Shown one piece after another: positions 36,321-45,218 of a DNA stretch of 64,000 nucleotides. The first letter of the stretch is position 1. The number at the start of each line of letters is the position of its first letter. The notes beneath the pieces are model-generated. The model was not told the origin of the DNA. It made no database searches and saw only the letters and a list, made by a program, of their open reading frames with translations. Source of the stretch: Sulfurimonas aquatica (GTDB taxonomy: Bacteria; Campylobacterota; Campylobacteria; Campylobacterales; Sulfurimonadaceae); the NCBI RefSeq assembly GCF_017357825.1, contig NZ_CP046072.1, forward strand, positions 1,488,001 through 1,552,000, in the 5' to 3' direction. A program made the position numbers and the translations under genes.

Positions 36321-37109
36321 CTATGCTTTAATTTCTTCTACGTGAACATGTTGCGTTGCAGGATGTAAGCTAGGCCCAAACTGATTATAAATAGCTACAT
36401 CCGCTGCGTCGCGACCATATCCTATAGCTACATATCCACCTTTCATTTGTGCTTGAGTGGCATCAAATGTGTACCAACGATTTCCTACATATGCTTCAAA
36501 CCAAGCATGTAAATCCATGGGTTCTAATCCATGCAGGTATCCAACTACCATACGAGTGGGTATACTAAGGCTACGACACATGGCAATTGCGAGATGAGAA
36601 AAATCTCTACATACTCCATATTTTCTCTCTTTAACTTCTATTGCTGAAACAAGAGTATCACTAATATTAGGCTCAAAACTAATTGTATTTCTCATCCAAT
36701 TTACTATTGCTAAGACTTGATTGTATCCCAAAAGTTCACCACTTGTAATTTCTGCAGCCATTTGAGAAAATCTATCAGATTCGCAGTATCTACTTGGCAG
36801 TAAATATATTAGTACCTCTTCTGGTAGATTTTGTATAGCAACAAATTCAGCGCCTGGATACTCATCTACATAATCAGACGTAATAACTTTTGTAGAGGTA
36901 TAAATTGCAAATTTACCTGGCGGGGCGACAAGTCTCTGACATAAGTTTCCATAAATATCAGTAAATTCAGTTACTGAAGTAGTTGGAAAGATCTCATAAG
37001 TTTGAGAAGATATCCATTGATTTGCGCCACTTTGTGGGCGTAACATTAATACAAAGGGAGTAGGTTCTGTGATATCAAATGTAAAATCACAACTTGTTTG
37101 TAATAGCAT
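36321..37109 (-). CDS. Transglutaminase-like cysteine protein, short form
   Basis: 262-residue protein with the core triad: Cys in 'YGVCRDFSHLA' (about 165), His in 'LHAWFEAYVG' (about 200) and Asp in 'YTFDATQ'. Its N-terminal region differs from the other three and opens 'LLQTSCDFTFDITEPTPFVL', a beta domain seen in another branch of bacterial transglutaminase-like proteins. It is the first gene of the leftward run and lies divergent from the SHOCT protein. The substrate is unknown. Confidence 0.86.
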   Translation of the reverse strand: MLLQTSCDFTFDITEPTPFVLMLRPQSGANQWISSQTYEIFPTTSVTEFTDIYGNLCQRLVAPPGKFAIYTSTKVITSDYVDEYPGAEFVAIQNLPEEVLIYLLPSRYCESDRFSQMAAEITSGELLGYNQVLAIVNWMRNTISFEPNISDTLVSAIEVKERKYGVCRDFSHLAIAMCRSLSIPTRMVVGYLHGLEPMDLHAWFEAYVGNRWYTFDATQAQMKGGYVAIGYGRDAADVAIYNQFGPSLHPATQHVHVEEIKA

Positions 37110-37248
37110 CTCTTTAATCCTTGAAAGATTGAGTCAAATTACTTTATCGATAGGAGTATATTTTATACCTATTAAGCTTAATATGTACTATGATATTACT
37201 CATTGTACTTTAATTAATAAGTTTAGTTAATATATAACTCCTAAAAAA

Positions 37249-37257
37249 TGCTATAAT
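37249..37257 (+). promoter_or_regulatory. Extended -10 promoter element (TGcTATAAT)
   Basis: Perfect TGN-TATAAT 30 bases before the SHOCT-protein ATG, in the divergent gap with the transglutaminase operon. Identical in form to the element before selD. Confidence 0.55.
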
Positions 37258-37286
37258 CACATTAATATAAAAGTGAGGTTCCCATC

Positions 37287-38087
37287 ATGCAAAAGCTTAC
37301 ATCAGAAGGTCAAAATTTAGTAAACGATCTCTCCAATAGATATAATTTAAGTCCAAACGCCATCATCTATATGATAGGTGCTGTAAATAATGGCGGTGGG
37401 ACTATGGCTCAGTTTAGTTCCCCTGAACTTGGTGGTTCGGGTCAGTGGATGAAAGGTGGTATGACTATGGTTGGCGATATGTTCAACAATGGCCTTAAAA
37501 ACACTGTAGATAACTTGTGTACTGAAATCTCAAATGCTCTGCTTAATATGCAAATTTTTCCACAAGCACCTGCAGGAACAAGAGAGAGTAATCAATGGTG
37601 GCCGACTAATCTAGGCCTAGGCTCTCCATTTAGTAGTGGTGGCCAAAATAACATACGCTATGCAGTATTTCCAAATAGACTCGCCGTTGAAGTAAATGGG
37701 AATGTTAGCGTTTATGATACACTAGATAATAATATAGGTGGAGTTTCACAACAACAAGGTGGAGACACATCCCTAACTTTCAGTAGTCAATATGGAACTA
37801 TATCAGTTTCCACACTGCCTATTATCTATGGTCAGGGTAATATTCCTCCAGTAGCTCAGAATAATTTTGCATCGCCTACTGAGAATAACTTTTCACAAAC
37901 TCCTCAAAACAATGCTACAAATCAAACGCCAATTACTACAAAACAGCCTGAGGCTAATATAAAACCAAATGTATCATCAGACACAATAATAGAACTAATA
38001 GAAAAATTATCTAGTCTGTATGATGCTGGTGCACTTACAAGTGATGAATTTAACACTAAAAAAACTGAACTTCTTAGTCGTCTTTAA
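37287..38087 (+). CDS. SHOCT-domain protein
   Basis: 266-residue protein. Residues 1-190 are glycine/asparagine-rich, with no signal peptide, including 'GGGTMAQFSSPELGGSGQW'. A low-complexity Asn/Gln/Pro linker (about 190-230) leads to a C-terminal SHOCT motif ('LIEKLSSLYDAGALTSDEF'), a short helical domain common in oligomeric or membrane-associated proteins. It has its own TGcTATAAT promoter and GAGG site. It lies between the transglutaminase locus and the glycogen run and belongs clearly to neither. No function is proposed. Confidence 0.75.
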   Translation: MQKLTSEGQNLVNDLSNRYNLSPNAIIYMIGAVNNGGGTMAQFSSPELGGSGQWMKGGMTMVGDMFNNGLKNTVDNLCTEISNALLNMQIFPQAPAGTRESNQWWPTNLGLGSPFSSGGQNNIRYAVFPNRLAVEVNGNVSVYDTLDNNIGGVSQQQGGDTSLTFSSQYGTISVSTLPIIYGQGNIPPVAQNNFASPTENNFSQTPQNNATNQTPITTKQPEANIKPNVSSDTIIELIEKLSSLYDAGALTSDEFNTKKTELLSRL

Positions 38088-38108
38088 ATTATCATTATGC
38101 GTTTAGGA

Positions 38109-39101
38109 TTAATTTTCTAGAAATCTATCCATCGCAAAATGAGCCGCACCTAGAAGTGCGGTTTCTTGATTTAAAGAGATTTTAATAGCCATGCTTCGTA
38201 ACATCTCTTCAAAACGCCCTTTACTAACAAAAGCATTTAAAAAACTCTCATGTTTAAGTATAGGTAATATCTTGGGTGCGATACCCCCACCAATATAGAC
38301 ACCTCCAAGAGACATACTTTTTAAAGCAAGGTTTCCAGCTTCAGCTCCATATATCTCACTAAAAAGAAGTAGTGTTTCTACACATAATGGATCATTATCT
38401 TCTAATGCACATTCACTTATCATCGCACTTTTATCTCTACCCTCTTCTATATTTAGCATTTTAGCTGGCTGCGGTGCATATCCACTCTCTAGTAAGAACT
38501 CATAAAGAGCAAAAATACCAGCTCCTGAGAGTATTCGCTCATAGCTCACATGTTTTGGATAATGATTTCTCAGCCATTTTAAAAGCTCATCTTGTTGCTC
38601 TGTTAAGGGAGCAAAGTCAGTATGTCCACCTTCAGATCCAATAGGGTGGTATTTATTACCATTAAAATAGAGTATCGCTTCTCCTAGTCCCGTTCCTGCT
38701 GCTATAACGCAACGATTAGCATTTACTACGCTACCCTCAGGGTTTAAATCAACAAACTCATCATCTTTAAGATACAACATACCATATGCTGTCGCTTCTA
38801 CATCATTAAGTAAGTTTACATTTTGCGTTTTAAGATGATTTTGAAGCTCTAAAGTTTTTATATCCCAGGGTAAATTAGTAGTTTTACAACGACCGTCTAT
38901 TACTGGACCAGCGACGCCAAAACAAGCTGATTTAATAAGAGGCATTGAATTTTCTTTCATAAAAACGCTAATTATTTCAATAAATGTCGAATAATCTTTG
39001 CTAGAGTATTGAGATTGAGCCTGTAATTCTAAAACGCCATCAATAACTTTATATATTCCCAGGTTAGTTTTTGTACCACCGATATCACCTGCTATTATCA
39101 T
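38109..39101 (-). CDS. glk: Glucokinase
   Basis: 330-residue glucokinase of the bacterial ROK-independent (Glk, E. coli type) family: ATP + glucose to glucose-6-phosphate. Phosphate-binding 'AGDIGGTKTNLGI' opens the protein, with 'FGVAGPV', 'LLNDVEATAYG', 'AAGTGLGEA' and 'GSEGGHTDFAP' following in order; length is normal. It is the last gene of the glycogen run. It would phosphorylate free glucose released by the GH57 enzymes or by debranching. The 38088-38108 gap to the convergent SHOCT gene has no clear terminator. Confidence 0.93.
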   Translation of the reverse strand: MIIAGDIGGTKTNLGIYKVIDGVLELQAQSQYSSKDYSTFIEIISVFMKENSMPLIKSACFGVAGPVIDGRCKTTNLPWDIKTLELQNHLKTQNVNLLNDVEATAYGMLYLKDDEFVDLNPEGSVVNANRCVIAAGTGLGEAILYFNGNKYHPIGSEGGHTDFAPLTEQQDELLKWLRNHYPKHVSYERILSGAGIFALYEFLLESGYAPQPAKMLNIEEGRDKSAMISECALEDNDPLCVETLLLFSEIYGAEAGNLALKSMSLGGVYIGGGIAPKILPILKHESFLNAFVSKGRFEEMLRSMAIKISLNQETALLGAAHFAMDRFLEN

Positions 39102-39121
39102 ATTTTGCCTTCTATATATTT

Positions 39122-42100
39122 TTATTGTATATGCTCATTTTCAAGCTTATCAGGTGTGAGTAGATGCATAAAAGCGTCGATAAACGCTTTATCTGTCTCT
39201 TGTGGAGAGTACATATACATTGCTTCCCAAGCTTGTCCTCTTTGTTCATCATAATTATCCGAGGTATTATATTTTTTCCAAGATATTCTCACAGCATGAC
39301 CAATTAATACATCCAATACTAAGTCATCTTCTACAAATAGTTGTGGACTTTGACTAAAAAGTCTTGCAAGACTCTCTATTGCTTCTATATTTAATTGACG
39401 ATAGTCTGGAGCAGGAATACTTTGAAGTAGTCCATCTATTCTTAATTCAAAACTACGTTCACCAATAGTTGATTCAAGAGTCAACTCTGAGCCTATGCGA
39501 TTTTGAATACTATACTTATCACCAATTACTAATCCATTACATTTTTGAAGTAGGCTCCAGACATCTTCATAAAAGCTTGAGGGCAAACCACCTATAATGC
39601 CTTTATTTTGTCTCCAGTGTGCCCAATCTTTTGTCGTAGAGTTCTCTTCAATAGAGGATGGTAGTTTAGTGGACTCTAAAGTTGATATTCCTGAGACATG
39701 TAAATTTTCAAGCTCATGCAACTCATTTATTTCTCGGCTAAATGATTGAATAATGGTACGAAGATTATCATAAATATCATGTGGAGCTAAACCTAGTAAA
39801 TATTCGTAAGCATCACCAAATGAGAGACTCTTTAAACGGCTAATTTGTCCAACTAAAAGTTGTACAAATGACCAAGTACGAAGTGTTATCATATTTTCAA
39901 AGAGTTTTGGCTCTGTACGTATTAAATGCCCTAGATGTAAAATAATTTCTTGTGTTAAAACACTCTCAGCAGGATTGTTACCACAGAACTCTTTAATTAT
40001 TTTCAGGATTGCTAGACTCTCATGTGGTTTGCTAAAAGTCGCTTTTTCACTATAAGCGCGTCCAACGGCAAGGCGTTTATGTCGTATGATAATATCAAGT
40101 AGTACATCTTCAAGTCTATCATCATATATTTGTGTTATTTCTGCTATTCGCCTTACAACTGCCCAATTGTGATGTAGAGTAGCAGATTCGTATAACTCTT
40201 GCGCTACGACTGATAATTGTCTCTCTTGGTTATCAAATATAAATTTAAAATCTTTTCCATGTCTTTTATTTAAAATAGAAAGTGCATATACTTGTATACG
40301 ACAATCCTCTTTATCAAGCAAAGATATTATTAAAGAGGAGTCATCTTCACTATTAAGTTTTTTAAACACTTCCATAATGGATGAATCGTAAGTTTTACTT
40401 AGGGGTGATAGCATCTCATTTGATTGGCTATTTGCTACAAGTTCAAGAGTATTTAATTTAAAATCATGAATATAATCAATTCTTTCAATAGCTGCTTTAT
40501 CTAATAATTCTCTTAATGGTTTTATTTCTACTTCTCCTACTCTACATCTATTATTTCGAATATTATCCAAGAGTTCAAATAGAACTTTTTTTCCACTACC
40601 AAGAAGCATATCTTCTCGAACTAAAAATGGAATGATAGGTTTTTTTGTCTGATCCCATTGATCAAGAAGAAACTTTAATGATGATCTAAAGTGCTCAACA
40701 AGTAGTTTATTGTCATAACTAAAATAAAATCCCTTTGGATTAAAATAGTAAGGTAAAAAGAGAACTTGCTCTCCTCCAAGTAGGTGTATTTGAGATGTTG
40801 TAATCGTTCGCGTTACTAGATTTGGTCTCCCGCTTAATCCTAGTTTTTTATTTTTACCTAAAAATGTATGTACCTCAGAGAGTTCAGAGGCATAAAGCAC
40901 CTTTACTGGTTGAATCTCTTGAAGTGTTTCAGATTTAAAGCCCTCTTCTTCTAGTTGCTTTTTGATAATCTCATTTTCTGCAAGTATAAATACCAATGGC
41001 TCTGCACCTAGTTCATGTCCTATGCGTTTACGACGGTTTAAAGGATCAATATCTTCAGGCGATAAAACGCCATCCATTATCATTTCACTAAGCATATAGA
41101 GACTTTGCGCCCAGACTAAGGGTAGGTTCTCATTCGGAACGCGCAGTTGACTTTTTGGCTCTTGCTTCTCAGCCTCAATACTCTCTTTTGGCACAATATA
41201 TAGCTCAGGGAGCAGCATTTGCCCCTCTTCTTCGACAAAAAGTGGTTCTAGTTTTTGTTGCCATTTTTGAATCTCATCACTATCATTATGCATTAAAGCA
41301 TCAAGAAGAAGGTAGGTAAAAAATAGTGGCCATTCAGACTCTATATCTTCAAACTCACGTAGTTCTGAGGGCTCATAATGTAGTCTTGAAGCATCCTCTA
41401 TACTACTTTGATGCCCATCAAGTAAGAAACGCTTACACCCATAATTACCAGCTAGTTTTGTGATAATCTTTTCACGGGTGAGTTCCACTAACTCTTTATC
41501 TTCTATCGCATATCCAGGATAACCGATAATACTAAGCAGAGCGGCATCAGTCTCTTTTGAATTTGACTCGCGTGGTAAGAGTCCATAAAGAGTAGAACGC
41601 GACCGTGCGATATCACTTGCTATTACATGTATAACCGCTTCATTGCTATTAACATCACCAAATAGATTAAATCCATTTATCGCTTCTAATGCCGCTTTTG
41701 CCATACCTACTGAGCTTCCATTTATCTCAGTAGTTCCATGGTTAATCTTGTTTCCTCTTTCCCAAATACCATAATCTGGCGTACAGTATGTACGACTAAT
41801 ATAATGCACCATATTTTGTATAAAATTCACTTCATCAATAGTATAGATAATCTGAAGTCCTGAAGCTGTCATCTGGGAGAGCATAAGTAAGTATAAAGAG
41901 CTCGCATCAAGTTGTAAGTGTCCCCACTCATCATCTCCTACTACAGCTAAACCTGTAGTAGTTCCATACTTTGCATGTAGAGCATCTGTAGGATTAAGGG
42001 TATGTTTAAACTTTTCAATACGATCAGATTGTCGCATCATGGCACTAAGGAGTCCTCTCATTAACTTAACCACACTTTGGCTTAGAGTGTAACTCCTCTC

Positions 42101-42319
42101 ATGCTTAGCGTCATATTTTTTATAAGAAAGAGCAAGTCCCCATACACTCAAAATACTATAAACATTATCTCTCACCCATGCATCAGTATAATCTCCATGT
42201 GCGTTAACCGCTGTACTAGCAGGAAGAAGTCCGGTAATGGGATCTTGACGTAACAGTATTATCTTCTCTATAGAGCAGAAATGTTTATCAAGGATAGAAA
42301 GTTGTTTATCTGAGTTCAT
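39122..42319 (-). CDS. Phosphorylase kinase alpha/beta subunit-like protein (GH15-like)
   Basis: 1065-residue protein. Residues 1-420 are a GH15-like (alpha/alpha)6 domain, and the remainder matches the eukaryotic phosphorylase kinase regulatory subunits almost to the end. Shared blocks include 'AWVRDNVYSI', 'VVGDDEWGHLQLDASSLYLL', 'QMTASGLQII', 'NGSSVGMAKAALEAI', 'LVWAQSLYML', 'DPLNRR', 'LSGRP' and the C-terminal 'IPAPDYRQL'. The GH15 general-acid position is Glu (E187 in 'YGIWERG'). PHK alpha/beta subunits regulate glycogen phosphorylase kinase in animals. No catalytic protein kinase or calmodulin is coded nearby. In this operon (pgk upstream, glk downstream) it could be a glucan hydrolase or a regulator of the phosphorylase-like protein. 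Soluble. Confidence 0.88.
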   Translation of the reverse strand: MNSDKQLSILDKHFCSIEKIILLRQDPITGLLPASTAVNAHGDYTDAWVRDNVYSILSVWGLALSYKKYDAKHERSYTLSQSVVKLMRGLLSAMMRQSDRIEKFKHTLNPTDALHAKYGTTTGLAVVGDDEWGHLQLDASSLYLLMLSQMTASGLQIIYTIDEVNFIQNMVHYISRTYCTPDYGIWERGNKINHGTTEINGSSVGMAKAALEAINGFNLFGDVNSNEAVIHVIASDIARSRSTLYGLLPRESNSKETDAALLSIIGYPGYAIEDKELVELTREKIITKLAGNYGCKRFLLDGHQSSIEDASRLHYEPSELREFEDIESEWPLFFTYLLLDALMHNDSDEIQKWQQKLEPLFVEEEGQMLLPELYIVPKESIEAEKQEPKSQLRVPNENLPLVWAQSLYMLSEMIMDGVLSPEDIDPLNRRKRIGHELGAEPLVFILAENEIIKKQLEEEGFKSETLQEIQPVKVLYASELSEVHTFLGKNKKLGLSGRPNLVTRTITTSQIHLLGGEQVLFLPYYFNPKGFYFSYDNKLLVEHFRSSLKFLLDQWDQTKKPIIPFLVREDMLLGSGKKVLFELLDNIRNNRCRVGEVEIKPLRELLDKAAIERIDYIHDFKLNTLELVANSQSNEMLSPLSKTYDSSIMEVFKKLNSEDDSSLIISLLDKEDCRIQVYALSILNKRHGKDFKFIFDNQERQLSVVAQELYESATLHHNWAVVRRIAEITQIYDDRLEDVLLDIIIRHKRLAVGRAYSEKATFSKPHESLAILKIIKEFCGNNPAESVLTQEIILHLGHLIRTEPKLFENMITLRTWSFVQLLVGQISRLKSLSFGDAYEYLLGLAPHDIYDNLRTIIQSFSREINELHELENLHVSGISTLESTKLPSSIEENSTTKDWAHWRQNKGIIGGLPSSFYEDVWSLLQKCNGLVIGDKYSIQNRIGSELTLESTIGERSFELRIDGLLQSIPAPDYRQLNIEAIESLARLFSQSPQLFVEDDLVLDVLIGHAVRISWKKYNTSDNYDEQRGQAWEAMYMYSPQETDKAFIDAFMHLLTPDKLENEHIQ

Positions 42320-42335
42320 ATTTCAACACTTTACT

Positions 42336-43544
42336 CTAGCGTCTCTGGAGACATTCAAATCCAGGTAAAATCTTACCTTCTAAGAGTTCTAAGCTTGCTC
42401 CTCCACCAGTAGATATAAAGCTAAAGTTATCTTTTTCACCTGCCTTTTCTACAGCATCAGCAGTGTCTCCACCCCCAACAATAGTATAAGCATAGCAGTC
42501 ACCTATGGCGCTTGCAAGCTTATAAGTTCCTTTTGAAAATCTTTCTATTTCATAAATTCCCATTGGGCCGTTCCATATTATTGTGTTAGAAAGCTCTATA
42601 GCTTCAGAAAAAAGCTTCAGTGTAGCAGGTCCAATATCAACTGCATGAAAACCCTCTAAAACATCTTGAGATGGCACAACTCTTACATCCACAGGATGCT
42701 CAATTGAGTCTGTTATTACAGCATCAACAGGGAGGTAGACCTTAACGCCATTTACTTTTGCATCTTCTAGCACTTTTTTTGCAGTTTTAACAAACTCCTC
42801 TTCAAAGAGTGAAGCTTGCATATCATAACCTTGTGCACTAAGAAAAGTATTACTCATAGCGCCACCTATGATTAACTTATCTATTTTTGGCATTACAGAG
42901 CTTAAAAGGGTAATCTTCGATGATATCTTCGCACCTCCAACAACTAAAGCGATGGGTCGTATAGGTTTTTCAAGTGCCTTATTAAAAGCGGCTATCTCTT
43001 TCATCATTAAAAAACCTGCAACGCTATTCTCAACATATTTAGCTATTCCATATGTAGATGCATGCTTTCTATGCGACGTTCCAAAAGCATCATTTACATA
43101 AACGTCACATATATCAGCAAGTTTTTTTGAGAGTTCAGCATCATTCTTCTTCTCTCCATCGTGAAAACGTATATTTTCAAGTAAAAAGACGCGTTCAAGC
43201 GAACAAGTAGATATCTCTGCTTTAGAAGCTTCAAAGTCATCAATAAACTCTACTTTTTTTTCTAATAAACGCTCGAGTCTTTTTTGAATGTGTCTTAGTG
43301 TAAAAGAGTCTTCGTATCCATTTTTTGGATTACCAAGGTGTGATACAAGAGTAATAGAGCATGCGTTATGGTCTATACAATAATTAATCGTTGGTAAGGC
43401 TTCTTTAATACGACGATCATCTGAAATATTAAAATGATTATCCATAGGAACATTAAAATCCACACGAATCAATACCCTTTTACCTGTAACATCTATCTCT
43501 TTAAGACTTTTAACGCCACTCATATATGCAATATTACTTGTCAT
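42336..43544 (-). CDS. pgk: Phosphoglycerate kinase
   Basis: 402-residue glycolytic kinase: 1,3-bisphosphoglycerate + ADP to 3-phosphoglycerate + ATP, reversible. 'LIRVDFNVPMD', 'LVSHLGNPKNG', 'FLLENIRFHDGEK', 'VNDAFGTSHR' and 'TIVGGGDTADAVEK' are all present; length is normal. It is split from gap in this operon by pgi and the phosphorylase-like gene, an unusual order. It follows the phosphorylase-like gene by 12 bases. Confidence 0.95.
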   Translation of the reverse strand: MTSNIAYMSGVKSLKEIDVTGKRVLIRVDFNVPMDNHFNISDDRRIKEALPTINYCIDHNACSITLVSHLGNPKNGYEDSFTLRHIQKRLERLLEKKVEFIDDFEASKAEISTCSLERVFLLENIRFHDGEKKNDAELSKKLADICDVYVNDAFGTSHRKHASTYGIAKYVENSVAGFLMMKEIAAFNKALEKPIRPIALVVGGAKISSKITLLSSVMPKIDKLIIGGAMSNTFLSAQGYDMQASLFEEEFVKTAKKVLEDAKVNGVKVYLPVDAVITDSIEHPVDVRVVPSQDVLEGFHAVDIGPATLKLFSEAIELSNTIIWNGPMGIYEIERFSKGTYKLASAIGDCYAYTIVGGGDTADAVEKAGEKDNFSFISTGGGASLELLEGKILPGFECLQRR

Positions 43545-43556
43545 TTTATATCCTAT

Positions 43557-45200
43557 TTAGATGTCATACATTTTGACATAATACTCATGAGCCATACGCC
43601 CTGAGTCAAAGGCAGGAATAACGTCTTCCATAGCTTTTTTCATCATCTGCGTCCACTGCTCGGGTCTTTGATAATATCTAGGAATTATCTCATTTTCAAG
43701 CATATCCATTAAATTCTTATTATCTTCATAGTCTTGCTCTTCGGGTGGTTTGTTGTGATCAATCGGCGGAATGGTAAAAGAGTTACAACCATCTTTAGAA
43801 AACTCAGGGTGCCAACCATCATTTGTAGAGAGATGAATAGAGCCATTCATACTTGCTGTCATTCCACTTGTACCGCTTGCTTCTCTAGATACGCGAGGAG
43901 TATTTAACCATAAATCACTCCCTTTTTTCAAAACGCCAGAGAGCTCAAGCTCATAACCAATCAAAACAGCCATATTTTTCATATCTTTACTGATATGAAT
44001 CAACTCGTTAAAAGTATTAACTGCATTTGTATCAAAAGGGTAAGGTTTACCTGCCCAAATAATCTGAACAGGATATTTTTCACTCTCTAACATCGCTTTA
44101 AAACGCAGTAAATCTTGCTTGATAAGCCCTGGTCGTTTATACTCTGCAAAACGTCTTGCCCAGACTATAGTAAGTATGTCTGGATTAAACATTTTTCCAG
44201 TCTGATCAGCTACCTCATCAAATAAGATGCGTTTGAGATGTTTTTTACGTGATATGAGAGCATAGTCTTCATGTTCATCCAAGGCTCCAAGCATTCCCTT
44301 ATCTGTCCAAAAACGTCTATTTTGTGCATTTGTTATATAAGTGATTTCTGAACGCCCCTCACACTCTTTCCACATACGGTTAGCCACTTCTCCATGAAAC
44401 TTAGAAACGGCATTTGTCATTTTAACCGCTCTTAAAGCACCTACAGTAAGATTAAAAGTGTCTGTCTTTTTCATCAAACTTATTTCACGAACTTTTTCAA
44501 GACTCAGACCATTAAAAAAACCAAACTTATGTAGTAAGTTAATGTTATGCTCTTCATTTCCAGCCGCTTCAGGAGTGTGTGTTGTAAAGACAACCTTTTT
44601 TTTAACTTCTTGCATATCTTTTAGCTCAGAGTATAACTCATATACTAAAGGTACAGCATGCCCTTCATTCATATGATATATATCCACTTGGTGTTGTAAG
44701 GATTTTAAAACTTTTACTCCACCAATCCCTAAAACAATCTCTTGTGATATACGTGTCTCTGTATTCATGTCATAAAGTTTATGGGTAATGGTTCTTGCAA
44801 GAAAGTCATTTTCAGGTATATCCGTAGTAAGCAGTATCAAAGGTGCAGAATTAAAAACGCCAGCAGCTAAATAGAAGGCCTTTACATGTACGTCTTGGGA
44901 GTGAATGTTAACAGTAGCCTGTATACCAAGATCTTCAAGAAAATAGTAATGTTTTCTTATAAAGTCAGCTTGTAGGCTACCATTCTCATTACGTCCTTGA
45001 TCATAGTATCCATAACTCCATAAGATACCAATTCCTACTACATTTTGTTTAAGGTCATAAGCACTACGCATATGTGAGCCTGAGAGAAACCCAAGTCCAC
45101 CTGAATATATTTTCAGTGCTTGATGTATAGCAAATTCCATGGAGAAGTAAGCAACACTTGTCTTATACTTTGAATCGAATTGATAATCATGTAATACCAT
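43557..45200 (-). CDS. Alpha-glucan phosphorylase-like protein (GT35) with PLP-lysine position Thr
   Basis: 547-residue member of the short GT35 / alpha-glucan family phosphorylase group (classic enzymes are about 800-850). Signatures: 'AYFSMEFAIHQALKIYSGGL', 'FTTHTPEAAGN', 'YHMNEGHAVP' and 'WARRFAEYKRPGL'. The PLP-site motif normally reads EASGTSGMK; here it is 'EASGTSGMTAS', with T448 where the Schiff-base Lys should be. So either the protein does not use PLP in the usual way or is inactive; I think a whole subfamily may share this change. Canonical role would be phosphorolysis of glycogen to glucose-1-phosphate. Upstream of pgk, downstream of pgi. Confidence 0.8.
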   Translation of the reverse strand: MVLHDYQFDSKYKTSVAYFSMEFAIHQALKIYSGGLGFLSGSHMRSAYDLKQNVVGIGILWSYGYYDQGRNENGSLQADFIRKHYYFLEDLGIQATVNIHSQDVHVKAFYLAAGVFNSAPLILLTTDIPENDFLARTITHKLYDMNTETRISQEIVLGIGGVKVLKSLQHQVDIYHMNEGHAVPLVYELYSELKDMQEVKKKVVFTTHTPEAAGNEEHNINLLHKFGFFNGLSLEKVREISLMKKTDTFNLTVGALRAVKMTNAVSKFHGEVANRMWKECEGRSEITYITNAQNRRFWTDKGMLGALDEHEDYALISRKKHLKRILFDEVADQTGKMFNPDILTIVWARRFAEYKRPGLIKQDLLRFKAMLESEKYPVQIIWAGKPYPFDTNAVNTFNELIHISKDMKNMAVLIGYELELSGVLKKGSDLWLNTPRVSREASGTSGMTASMNGSIHLSTNDGWHPEFSKDGCNSFTIPPIDHNKPPEEQDYEDNKNLMDMLENEIIPRYYQRPEQWTQMMKKAMEDVIPAFDSGRMAHEYYVKMYDI

Positions 45201-45218
45201 TAGTAACCTTTAATTGGT

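Noticed and set aside
26477-37109. Mobile or defence island
   Set aside because: No integrase, transposase, tRNA junction, repeats or shift in base composition; the gene set is a known metabolic-type cluster.
37287-38087. SHOCT protein as part of the transglutaminase system
   Set aside because: It has its own promoter and opposite orientation and no sequence link; adjacency alone is too weak.
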